Shown here: positions 21,566 to 29,257 of the stretch, in pieces
How positions within the stretch are numbered: the first letter of the stretch is position 1
How the letters are laid out: every line of letters begins with the position of its first letter
Source of the DNA: Actinokineospora enzanensis DSM 44649
GTDB lineage: Bacteria; Actinomycetota; Actinomycetes; Mycobacteriales; Pseudonocardiaceae
Assembly (NCBI RefSeq): GCF_000374445.1
Contig: NZ_KB894445.1
Span: forward strand, 1-52,226
Direction: 5' to 3'
Length of the DNA: 52,226 nucleotides
The notes under the pieces: model-generated
The model's database searches: none
The model's input: only the letters and a program-made list of their open reading frames with translations
What the model was told of the DNA's origin: nothing
Translations under genes and position numbers: made by a program

Positions 21566-22933
21566 ATGGCGAGCACCGCCGACGATCTGTCCGTCCTGCA
21601 CGAGCTACGTCAACGCCTCGCCGCCACCGCGTCGCGGACGCGGCGGCTGGACGCCTACTACGACGGCGCGCAACGCCTCGCCGCGCTCGGGCTGGGCCTG
21701 CCCCCGGAGATGCGCCGGTTGCAGGTGGTCGTCAACTGGCCCCGCCTCACCGTCGATTCCCTGGCGGAGCGGCTGGACCTGGAGGGCTTCCGACTGGCGG
21801 GCGCGGCGGAGACCGATGAGCGGCTGTGGTCCTGGTGGCAGGCCAACGGCCTGGACGACGAATCCGGCCTGGCGCACCTGGAAGCGCTCATCACCGGGCG
21901 GGCCTACATCACGGTCGGCCCCGGCGACGACGGCGCGGACACACCGGTCATCACCCCGGAGTCCGCCCGCTCCATGATCGCCGACGTCGACCCGCGCACC
22001 CGCGCCGTGCGCTCCGCGCTGCGCCTCTACACCAGCCGATCCGGCGGCGAGCTGTCCGCGACGCTCTACCTACCCGACCGCACGGTCTACTACGACCGTG
22101 GCCGGTCCGGGTGGCGAGTAGTCGACCTGATCGCGCACAAGCTCGGCCGGGTCCCGGTGGTACCGCTGATCAACCGCGCCCGCATCGGCGACCGGCACGG
22201 CCGCTCCGAGATGGACGACGTGATCGGCCTGACCGACGCCGCGTGCCGCACCATGACCAACCTCGGTGGCGCGCAAGAACTCCTCGCGGTGCCGCAACGG
22301 TACGTCCTGGGCGCGGGCCGTTCGGACTTCGTCAACGAGGCGGGCGAACCGATCCCGGCGTGGGAAGCCTACATCGGCCGGATTCTGGCTCTGGGTAACG
22401 AGAACGCCAAGGTCGGTCAGTTCGCGGCGGCCGACTTGCGGAACTTCGTGGAGGTCGTCAACCTCTACGCCCGCCTTGTCGCCGCCCTGTCGGGTCTGCC
22501 CCCGCACTTCCTCGGACTGTCCACCGACAACCCGGCGAGTGCCGACGCGATCCGCTCGGGGGAAACCCGGTTGGTCAAGCGCGCCGAACGCCGCGCCCGC
22601 GCGTTCGGCTCCGCCTGGGAGGAATCCATGCGGCTGGGGATGCTGATCGTGGACGGTGAGATCCCCCCGCACGCCGCCCGGCTGGAGAGCATCTACCGCG
22701 ACCCGGCGACCCCGACCTACGCCGCGAAGGCGGACGCGGTGTCCAAACTGGTCGCGTCCGGAATCCTGCCGATCTCGGCGGCCTGGGAGGAACTCGGGTA
22801 CAGCGCCGAGCAGCGCCGCAAGCTGGCCGCCGCGTCCGGGGATGACCCGCTCGCGCGGCTGCTGGACACCGTGGGTGCCGGTCGGACCGGCGGCCTGGAG
22901 CTGCCCGCGGCCCCGGCGGTCGGTGACCGGTGA
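21566..22933 (+). CDS. Portal protein (SPP1 gp6-like)
   Basis: A 455-residue portal protein starts at ATG 21566 after GGGGG. It has the early LDAYYDGAQRLAALG motif, a central RIGDRHGRSEMDDVIGLTDA, and IGRILALGNENAKVGQF, typical of siphovirus portals. It forms the ring through which DNA enters and to which the tail connects. A longer frame starting at 21443 lies inside terL and is rejected. It overlaps the next gene by four bases. Confidence 0.9.
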   Translation: MASTADDLSVLHELRQRLAATASRTRRLDAYYDGAQRLAALGLGLPPEMRRLQVVVNWPRLTVDSLAERLDLEGFRLAGAAETDERLWSWWQANGLDDESGLAHLEALITGRAYITVGPGDDGADTPVITPESARSMIADVDPRTRAVRSALRLYTSRSGGELSATLYLPDRTVYYDRGRSGWRVVDLIAHKLGRVPVVPLINRARIGDRHGRSEMDDVIGLTDAACRTMTNLGGAQELLAVPQRYVLGAGRSDFVNEAGEPIPAWEAYIGRILALGNENAKVGQFAAADLRNFVEVVNLYARLVAALSGLPPHFLGLSTDNPASADAIRSGETRLVKRAERRARAFGSAWEESMRLGMLIVDGEIPPHAARLESIYRDPATPTYAAKADAVSKLVASGILPISAAWEELGYSAEQRRKLAAASGDDPLARLLDTVGAGRTGGLELPAAPAVGDR

Positions 22934-23628
22934 ACCTCGCCGAGTACCGCGCCGCGCACGACCGGGTGACCGCACCCGTCGCGGCGGCGACGGTGTCCAC
23001 GCTGCGCGGGCTGGCCGGTCGCCCGGTCACCGGCACCGGGTGGCGGCTGCTGCTCGACGTGCTGTTCCCGATCGTCGTGCAAGGCCGCCGCGCGACCGGC
23101 GAGCTGGCGGCGCGCTTCTACCTCGACCAGCGCCCGCCGCTGGAGCTGCCCGCGCCGCCGCTGGAGCCGCCCCCGTACCGGCGGGACGCGCTCGATCGCG
23201 CGGTGGCGCGCACCGCCCGTACCCGGCTGAGCGAGCGTGCCAGCACCCGGGCCGCGATCAGCGACACCACCGCCACCGTCGTCCGCCACGTCGCCCAGGC
23301 CGGACGCGATGTGCTCGTCACCGCCGCCCAGACCGACCGCGTCCGCTGGGCGCGGGTACCGACCGGGCGGGAAACCTGTGCGTTCTGCTGGCTGCTGGCC
23401 TCACGCGGACCCGTCTACCGCTCCGGCGACATGACCCACTGGCACGACCGGTGTGACTGCCTGGTCGTGCCGGTGTCCAACCCCGACGACTGGGAAGGCC
23501 GCGCCACCTTCCTTGCCGCGCAACGACTCTGGCGCGACTCCACCGAAGGGCTGTCGGGGCGGGACGCGCTGAACGCGTTCCGCCGCGCCCTCGCCCGCAC
23601 CCGCACTCCTGATCCGACCGCGACCTAG
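22930..23628 (+). CDS. MuF/VG15-type minor head protein
   Basis: A 232-residue protein whose second half has a cysteine/histidine motif, ETCAFCWLLASRGPVYRS followed by HWHDRCDC, characteristic of the phage head morphogenesis (MuF or VG15) family. The N-terminal half is helical and Arg-rich. Such proteins are internal head proteins that leave with or guard the DNA. GTG 22930 overlaps the portal stop (GTGA). Confidence 0.85.
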   Translation: MNLAEYRAAHDRVTAPVAAATVSTLRGLAGRPVTGTGWRLLLDVLFPIVVQGRRATGELAARFYLDQRPPLELPAPPLEPPPYRRDALDRAVARTARTRLSERASTRAAISDTTATVVRHVAQAGRDVLVTAAQTDRVRWARVPTGRETCAFCWLLASRGPVYRSGDMTHWHDRCDCLVVPVSNPDDWEGRATFLAAQRLWRDSTEGLSGRDALNAFRRALARTRTPDPTAT

Positions 23629-23702
23629 ACGGTCCACCCCATCCCGCACCAGCCGGGCCCCCGGCGGACCTGGCACACCCGCACGCCCCAGGAGGGCCAC
23701 CC

Positions 23703-24260
23703 ATGACCATCACCGACCCCACCGAACCGCCTGAACCCACCGGTTCGACCGGTCCCGCCGAGCAGGCCCCGGCCGACGGCACCGGCACCGAGCCCGCGGC
23801 GGCGACCACCGCCGGGTCGCTGGACGAGCTGCCCGAGTGGGCGCAGAACGAGATCCGCCGCGCCCGCACCGAAGCCGCCCGCTACCGGCGCGAACGCAAC
23901 GCCGCTCAAACCGCGCTGACCGCCCGCGACACCACGACCGCCGATCAGGACCAGGCAGCCGAGGTCCAGCAGTTGACCGCCCAGCTCGGGGCCGCGCAGC
24001 GCGACGCCGCCCTGCTCCGCGCCGCGATCGGCGTCGGTGTCCCGGCCGACTACGTCGCCGACTTCGCCGCCCGGCTGGTCGGCGACACCGACGAGGAGCT
24101 CGCCGCCGACGCCGCGCGGCTGCGCGAGTTGATCGGCCTGCCCGCCGCCGACCGCACCCGCCCCGACCCCACCCAGGGCGCGGGCCTGGACAACGGCACC
24201 ACCTCCGCCGCCACCCCCGCCGAGGCGTTCGCCGCCTTCATCCAGGACCGCCTCCACTGA
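23703..24260 (+). CDS. Capsid scaffolding protein
   Basis: A 185-residue acidic protein. A disordered Thr/Pro/Glu-rich start leads to a long coiled-coil region (about 40-95) rich in Arg, Glu and Ala, then a C-terminal domain ending AEAFAAFIQDRLH. This is the standard scaffold immediately upstream of the major capsid gene; it directs assembly and is removed before DNA packaging. Confidence 0.82.
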   Translation: MTITDPTEPPEPTGSTGPAEQAPADGTGTEPAAATTAGSLDELPEWAQNEIRRARTEAARYRRERNAAQTALTARDTTTADQDQAAEVQQLTAQLGAAQRDAALLRAAIGVGVPADYVADFAARLVGDTDEELAADAARLRELIGLPAADRTRPDPTQGAGLDNGTTSAATPAEAFAAFIQDRLH

Positions 24261-24280
24261 CCACCTTGGAGTGATTCCCC

Positions 24281-25207
24281 ATACCACCCGTCACCCTGGC
24301 CAACCTCCCCGAGCAGCTTCTCCCGCGTGAGGTCACGGCCCCGATCTTCGAGCGCGCCCAGCAGCGCAGCGTCGTCATGCGACTGGCCGGAACCGTCCCG
24401 GTCGACCTGGGCGAGAACAGCGTCCCCACCACCACCCAGCGCCCCGAGGTCGGCGTGGTCGGCGAAGGGGAGGCCAAGCCCGTCAGCAACACCGGCTACG
24501 CCGTCAAGGTCTTCAAGCCCGTCAAGCTGGCGACGATCGTGGTCGTGTCGGAGGAGTTCGCCCGCAAGAACGTGGGCGGCACCTACACCCAGATCACCGA
24601 TGACCTGGCCTTCGCCATCGCCCGGGGCGCGGACCTGCTGACCATGCACGGCCGCTCGCCGCTGACCGGCGCGCTGGTCGAGGGCAAGCAGTACATCAAC
24701 CAGACCAGCAACCGTGTCACCCTCGGGTCCACCCCTCCGGAAGAGGGCGGGATCTCCGGTGACCTGGTCGCCGGGTACGAACTGGTCGTCAACGACGACA
24801 CCGCCGACGAGTTCACCGGGTTCGCCGCCGACTCCCGGCTCAAGCCCCGCCTCATCGGCGCGACCGACAAGAACGGCCGCCCGCTGCTCCAGACCGCCAC
24901 CAACCTGGCCGATGGGATGGACGTGGTGCTGGGGCTGCCCACCGGGTACGCCCGCGCCGTGTCCGGCCGTGTCGGGGCCAGCCCCGACACCGGGGTCCGC
25001 GCGTTCGGCGGCGACTGGACACAGATCCGCTGGGGTTTCGCCGACGAGATGAGTATCCGGGTCAGCACCGAGGCCACGGTCATGATCGACGGCCAGCTCG
25101 TGTCCCTGTGGCAGCACAACCTCGTGGGCCTCCTGGTCGAGGCGACGTTCGGGTGGGTGCTGGGCAACGTGGACAGCTTCGCCGCCTACGAGGTCGCCGG
25201 AAGCTGA
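24281..25207 (+). CDS. HK97-fold major capsid protein
   Basis: A 308-residue capsid subunit with family features: LPEQLLPREVTAPIFERAQ at the N-arm, VPTTTQRPEV, GEGEAKPVSN, VVVSEEFARK and a C-terminal VEATFGWVLGN. No ATG, GTG or TTG lies in frame before 24377. Starting there would remove 32 residues, including the conserved N-arm. The frame is open from 24281, where an ATA follows GGAG by about ten bases, so I place the start there; an ATG mutated to ATA, or non-canonical initiation, are both possible. It is flanked by the scaffold gene and an unusual glycosyltransferase gene. Confidence 0.85.
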   Translation: MPPVTLANLPEQLLPREVTAPIFERAQQRSVVMRLAGTVPVDLGENSVPTTTQRPEVGVVGEGEAKPVSNTGYAVKVFKPVKLATIVVVSEEFARKNVGGTYTQITDDLAFAIARGADLLTMHGRSPLTGALVEGKQYINQTSNRVTLGSTPPEEGGISGDLVAGYELVVNDDTADEFTGFAADSRLKPRLIGATDKNGRPLLQTATNLADGMDVVLGLPTGYARAVSGRVGASPDTGVRAFGGDWTQIRWGFADEMSIRVSTEATVMIDGQLVSLWQHNLVGLLVEATFGWVLGNVDSFAAYEVAGS

Positions 25208-25220
25208 GAGGGGCCGTCCC

Positions 25221-26204
25221 GTGCGCGTGGTCGCGCTCATCCACTTCTACCTCCCGGCGCACCGCGCCGGGTCGGAAACCATGCTGGACGCCATGCTCCG
25301 CGCCCTCGCCGACGCGGGGCACGAGTCCCATGTGGTCGTGACCTCCCAACCGGAGGGCGACGACGAGTACACAGTGGACGGCGTTCGGGTGCACCGGGCG
25401 GGCGCGGGTGAGCGCACCGTGCCCCGCCTGGTCGCCTCCCTGAACCCGGACGTGCTCCTCACCCACCACCAGGAGACCCCGCACGCCTCCAAGCTCGGCC
25501 GGGACCTGGGGGTGCCGGTCGTGCACGTGGTGCACAACAACATGCACCACACCACCCTGTGGCTGCACAAGCGCCCGGACCTGGTCGTGTTCAACACCTG
25601 GTGGATTCGCCGCTACTACGCCACCCGGCACCGGGGCCTGCGCTCGATCGTCGTGCACCCCCCGGTGTGGGGCGAGCAGCACGCCACTACCCCCGGTGAC
25701 CGGGTCGCCCTGGTCAACCTCAACCGCGACAAGGGCGGCTTGCACTTCTACGAGCTGGCCCGCCGGATGCCCGACGTCGACTTCCTCGGTGTCGTCGGCG
25801 GGCACGGCGCACAGGTCATCGACTGGAGCGTGCCGAACCTGGAGATCCAGCCGCAGACCCCGGACATGCCCGGCGACGTGTGGTCCCGTACCCGGGTGTT
25901 GCTCATGCCGTCCATCTACGAGTCGTTCGGCATGGTCGCCATCGAGGCCGCGCACTCCGGCATCCCCACCATCGCCCACCCCACCCCCGGCCTACTCGAA
26001 TCCTTGTCCTACGCCGGGACCTTCATCGACCGCGACGACCCCGACACCTGGGTCCGCACCATTCGGTCCCTGCTCGATCCCGACACCTGGGCGGCGGTGT
26101 CGGCCGTGGCCCGCCGCCGCGCGGCCGAGCTGGACCCGCGCACCGAGCTGGCGGCGTTCGTCGCCGAGCTGGAAGCCCTGCACACCGAGCACAAGGGACG
26201 TTGA
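25221..26204 (+). CDS. GT4-type glycosyltransferase in the head module
   Basis: A 327-residue GT-B enzyme: N-terminal IHFYLPAHRAGSETMLDAML, a middle THHQETPHASKLGRDLG, and a C-terminal donor domain with LMPSIYESFGMVAIEAAHSG (the E-x7-E nucleotide-sugar motif). It probably transfers a sugar from a nucleotide donor. Its place between the major capsid and head-tail connector genes, with short gaps (13 bp and 3 bp), ties its expression to the virion genes. Capsid or tail glycosylation is the likely role; it is known in some mycobacteriophages that carry such enzymes. Teichoic acid or host surface modification is the alternative. Confidence 0.85.
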   Translation: MRVVALIHFYLPAHRAGSETMLDAMLRALADAGHESHVVVTSQPEGDDEYTVDGVRVHRAGAGERTVPRLVASLNPDVLLTHHQETPHASKLGRDLGVPVVHVVHNNMHHTTLWLHKRPDLVVFNTWWIRRYYATRHRGLRSIVVHPPVWGEQHATTPGDRVALVNLNRDKGGLHFYELARRMPDVDFLGVVGGHGAQVIDWSVPNLEIQPQTPDMPGDVWSRTRVLLMPSIYESFGMVAIEAAHSGIPTIAHPTPGLLESLSYAGTFIDRDDPDTWVRTIRSLLDPDTWAAVSAVARRRAAELDPRTELAAFVAELEALHTEHKGR

Positions 26205-26207
26205 CCC

Positions 26208-26390
26208 ATGGAGCTGATCAACACCGTGGGCACCCGCGTCCACGTCCGCGAGGAACTGGCCGCCCAGCTCATCGCCGCCGGGTACCGCGAACCCACCGGC
26301 CCGACCGCGACCGCACCCGACCCCGCGCCCAGCGCTGCGGCGCGGCGCACCACCACTCGCGCCAAGCGCGTCCGGGGCCGCGGGCAGTGA
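26208..26390 (+). CDS. Small head-region protein
   Basis: A 60-residue protein: a short folded start (VGTRVHVREELAAQLIAAGY) then an Ala/Thr/Pro/Arg-rich basic tail. Similar tiny genes sit between capsid and connector genes in many actinophages without a known role. It ends in a GTGA overlap with the next gene. Confidence 0.65.
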   Translation: MELINTVGTRVHVREELAAQLIAAGYREPTGPTATAPDPAPSAAARRTTTRAKRVRGRGQ

Positions 26391-26782
26391 ACTACGCCGT
26401 ACCCGAGGACGTCAGCAAGCGGCTCGGCCGCCCGCTCACCGACCCCGAGCGGGAGCTGGCGGCCGTGCTGCTCGGCGACGCCGAGACCATGATCCGCGCC
26501 CGCCTGCCCGACCTGGACACTCGCGTCGCCACCGGCCGCATCGCGCGGAACCTGGTCGTCATGATCGAGGCCAACGCCGTGGCGCGCGTGCTGCGCAACC
26601 CGTCCGGCTACACCAGCGAGACGGCCGGGGACTACTCCTACACCCTCGACGTCCGCGCCGCCGCCGGGTACCTCACCATCCCCGACACCGACTGGCGCGA
26701 TCTCGGCGTCAACCCTCGGGGCGGGGCGTTCACCATCCGCCCCGCGCTCGCCTCACCACCGGAGCCTGATCGCTGGGGGTGA
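26387..26782 (+). CDS. Head-tail connector (Gp19/Gp15-like)
   Basis: A 131-residue protein with the connector pattern: YAVPEDVSKRLGRPLTDPER, a helical core with ERELAAVLLGDAETMIRARL, and a C-terminal tail. It belongs to the first ring of adaptor proteins that join the portal. GTG 26387 overlaps the preceding stop. Confidence 0.8.
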   Translation: MNYAVPEDVSKRLGRPLTDPERELAAVLLGDAETMIRARLPDLDTRVATGRIARNLVVMIEANAVARVLRNPSGYTSETAGDYSYTLDVRAAAGYLTIPDTDWRDLGVNPRGGAFTIRPALASPPEPDRWG

Positions 26783-26789
26783 GCGGCGG

Positions 26790-27149
26790 GTGAGCCTGCT
26801 CGACCACGGCCCCGACCAGGTCGTGATCTACCCCTCCGTCTGGGCCGCCGACGCCGACGGCAACCACGCCTGGCGACCCGGTCCCACCGGCCATCCGGTC
26901 ACCGCCCGGGTCCAGCCGATCAGCTCCGCCGACCTGGTCGTCAACGGCCAAGCAGTCGCCACCCTGGCCCGGGTCATCGCCCGCGACGCCCCCAGCGGTC
27001 CCTGGGACCGGGTCGAGTGGAACGGGCACACCTGGGATGTGGTCGGCGAACCCGAGCAGCGCGGCGACAGCCCCGCCACCCGGCACACCACCATCCTGAT
27101 CCGCGCCCGGGGGGTGACCCGTGGCAGAGGTGAACCGGCGGGCCGATGA
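26790..27149 (+). CDS. Head closure / stopper protein
   Basis: A 119-residue beta-rich protein (VVIYPSVWAADADGN, then WDRVEWNGHTWDVVGEPEQR) matching the small stopper proteins that follow the connector in siphophages. Its end overlaps the next gene by 29 bp. Confidence 0.75.
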   Translation: MSLLDHGPDQVVIYPSVWAADADGNHAWRPGPTGHPVTARVQPISSADLVVNGQAVATLARVIARDAPSGPWDRVEWNGHTWDVVGEPEQRGDSPATRHTTILIRARGVTRGRGEPAGR

Positions 27150-27402
27150 CATCGTGGCCCACCTGCCCGAGGTCCGCGCCGCCGTGCGCGAGGCCGCCGA
27201 CGAGATCGCCGACCGTGCCCGCGCCGCCCTGGCCGCCCACCGTCGCACCGGCACCGCCGCCATCGAGGTCACCCGGGGCCGCACCGACACGGTCGTGTCC
27301 TTGGTGGACGAGGGCGCGCTGTCCATCGAGTACGGACACCTCGCGCCGGACGGGACCCGGGTTCGCGGGCTGCGCGTCCTGCGGGACGCCGCCGACCTGT
27401 AG
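27121..27402 (+). CDS. DUF5403-like tail completion protein
   Basis: A 93-residue protein. The N-terminal half is helical (DIVAHLPEVRAAVREAADEI), followed by VVSLVDEGALSIEYGHL, a pattern seen in DUF5403 proteins at the neck of actinophages. Part of the head-tail interface. Confidence 0.75.
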   Translation: MAEVNRRADDIVAHLPEVRAAVREAADEIADRARAALAAHRRTGTAAIEVTRGRTDTVVSLVDEGALSIEYGHLAPDGTRVRGLRVLRDAADL

Positions 27403-27414
27403 GCGGAGGTGAGC

Positions 27415-27825
27415 GTGGTCCGTCTGCTGCCCTACGTGGACGGCCTGGTCCTTCACCTGCTGCGTTCCGCGCTGCCGGATGCCGTGACGGTGGAAGCCGA
27501 GCTGTCCGACCCGCTGCGCCGCAGCCCCTACGTGTTCGTCGACGTGGTCGGTGGCGAGGAAGTCCACCCGGCACAGCTCGGCGTGCCGCTGGTCGAGATC
27601 GAGACCTACACCCACGGCCCCAGGCGGGCCGCCGCCGACCTCGCGGAAGCCGTGCGGGCCGCGCTCTACACGGCGTGGGTCGAGCAGACGGTCACCCCGT
27701 TCGGTCACCTGGCGTCGTTTCGCACGGTGTCCTATCCCCGGGCGCTGCGACTGGCAGGCCAGCCCACCGAGATCCAGCACTTCACCGGGACCTACGCGCT
27801 AGGCGTGCGTCCCCCTCGCGCCTGA
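27415..27825 (+). CDS. Tail terminator protein
   Basis: A 136-residue protein of the tail terminator size and position, between neck genes and the major tail protein. GTG 27415 is chosen because GGAGG ends about seven bases upstream; GTG 27409 is too close. It contains VFVDVVGGEEVHPAQLGVPL and a conserved ALYTAW helix. It caps the tail tube and stops its growth. Confidence 0.75.
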   Translation: MVRLLPYVDGLVLHLLRSALPDAVTVEAELSDPLRRSPYVFVDVVGGEEVHPAQLGVPLVEIETYTHGPRRAAADLAEAVRAALYTAWVEQTVTPFGHLASFRTVSYPRALRLAGQPTEIQHFTGTYALGVRPPRA

Positions 27826-27913
27826 TCAGTGGCGCGCGTCCCCCGTTCGCAAGGCGACTTGCGGAGGAGGCACACGCGCACGCGGGTCGCCACTCCACAG
27901 TGGAGATCCGTAC

Positions 27914-28459
27914 TTGGCGCTCAACGATTCCGCCGTCCTCATCCCCGGCACCGGCCGCGTGTATCTCGCCGCGCCCGGTCAGGCCGCCCCGCTCGATCCG
28001 CGCAACCCCGTCGATCCCTGGTCGGTGGTGGGTCACACCTCCCGTGAGGAAGGGTTGACCATCAGCCGCGACAACGGCGACAGCGAAGTGAAAGGTACGT
28101 GGGAGAACCCCGCTCTGCGGGAACGCCGCGATCCGGCCACCTGGGCGGTGAGCTTCCAGCTTCACCAGCTCGACAACAACACCCTGGAACTGTTCTTCGG
28201 CGCGGGCGACGTCGACACGCCGGGGGTCTTCGGCGTGCAGGGTTCCGCCCCGCCGGTCGAACGCGCCTTGTTCGTGCGCATGATCGACGGCGCGGCAGAG
28301 GCCGGGCTGTACGTGTCCCGGGTGTCCATCGGGTCCGACGACGATATCTCCGTGGACGTGGAGAACTTCCTCGCGTTCCCGGTGCGCGCCCAGGTCCTCC
28401 AGGTCACCGGCTCGAACATCATGGAGTGGTTCGCCGCCGGTCTCGGACGCCCCGCCTGA
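27914..28459 (+). CDS. Major tail protein
   Basis: A 181-residue tail-tube subunit: GTGRVYLAAPGQAAPLDPR, then VGHTSREEGLTISRDNGD, and a C-terminal VENFLAFPVRAQVLQVTGSN. TTG 27914 is the start. The polymer forms the tail tube around the tape measure. Tail assembly chaperone genes follow immediately. Confidence 0.85.
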   Translation: MALNDSAVLIPGTGRVYLAAPGQAAPLDPRNPVDPWSVVGHTSREEGLTISRDNGDSEVKGTWENPALRERRDPATWAVSFQLHQLDNNTLELFFGAGDVDTPGVFGVQGSAPPVERALFVRMIDGAAEAGLYVSRVSIGSDDDISVDVENFLAFPVRAQVLQVTGSNIMEWFAAGLGRPA

Positions 28460-28494
28460 TCACCCCTTTCCCCATCAGCAAAGGAGAATCGCAC

Positions 28495-28857
28495 GTGTCC
28501 GCTGTGATCGGGCTCGACCAGATCCGCGCCGAGGCGCGCCGCAGCATCCAGGACCTGACCGTGGGCCTGGCGGGCGGCAAGGCCGTCTGCCTGCGCAACG
28601 CACTGCGCATGTCCAAGAAGGACCGTGCGGAGTTGACCGCGCTGGGTGAGCGGGTCGCCGCCGTCGCCGAGGCCGGGGACGACGAGGACGAGCTGGTCGC
28701 CGCGCTCGCCGACGTCGTGCTCCTGGTCGCCGAGACCAAACCCACCGCCCGCGCGCTGCTGGCCGAGATCGGCGGCGACCTGCTCACCCTGACCGGCTTG
28801 TTCCGCAAGTACCAGGAGGTGTGCCAGCTCCCGGAAGTCTCGGGCTCGACCAGCTAA
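28495..28857 (+). CDS. Tail assembly chaperone (G-like)
   Basis: A 120-residue protein from GTG 28495 (AAGGAGA upstream), mostly helical, with SIQDLTVGLAGGKAVCLRN and a C-terminal GLFRKYQEV. It corresponds to gpG of lambda-type phages. The next frame overlaps it in the -1 register, so a longer G-T fusion is expected. Confidence 0.75.
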   Translation: MSAVIGLDQIRAEARRSIQDLTVGLAGGKAVCLRNALRMSKKDRAELTALGERVAAVAEAGDDEDELVAALADVVLLVAETKPTARALLAEIGGDLLTLTGLFRKYQEVCQLPEVSGSTS

Positions 28858-29231
28858 CCGACAAGGTCGGCGGGGCCGCCCTGTACGCCGACCTGCGGCG
28901 CTACTACGGGGTCGACCTCGCCGACCTGTGGCACGGCACCCTGACCCCGCGTCGGGTGCTGTGGCTGATCGAGCACCTTCCCGAGGACTCCGCCACCGTC
29001 GCCGCGCTCCGCGGCGGCCCCGAACACCGGGCGTGGACCACGCCCGCTCACCTGCTCGCCACCGTGGTGGACGCCGTCCAGCTCGGCACCTGGACCACGA
29101 TCGCCGCCAACGCTCGCCGACGCCCCACCCCGCCCAAGCCGCTGCCCCGCCCGACCCAGCCGCGCAGACGCGCGGCCCGGGTGGTGACCGTGGCCGAGAT
29201 CGCCGCACACCAACAGAACGGCACAGTATGA
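28821..29231 (+). CDS. Tail assembly chaperone extension (T-like)
   Basis: This frame lies one base back relative to the G-like gene and overlaps it by 37 bp, the classic geometry for a -1 programmed frameshift. It contains DQLTDKVGGAALYADLRRYY and a basic C-terminus. It need not have its own start: the GTG at 28821 has only a close GGAGG. No classic heptamer is obvious; the slip may occur near CTCCCGGAAG at about 28827-28836. Confidence 0.7.
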   Translation: MPAPGSLGLDQLTDKVGGAALYADLRRYYGVDLADLWHGTLTPRRVLWLIEHLPEDSATVAALRGGPEHRAWTTPAHLLATVVDAVQLGTWTTIAANARRRPTPPKPLPRPTQPRRRAARVVTVAEIAAHQQNGTV

Positions 29232-29257
29232 CCAGCTAGTCGAGGGGGTGCGCCCCC

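Noticed and set aside
24050..25240. 396-codon minus-strand frame over scaffold and capsid genes
   Set aside because: Shadow of the structural genes, no motif.
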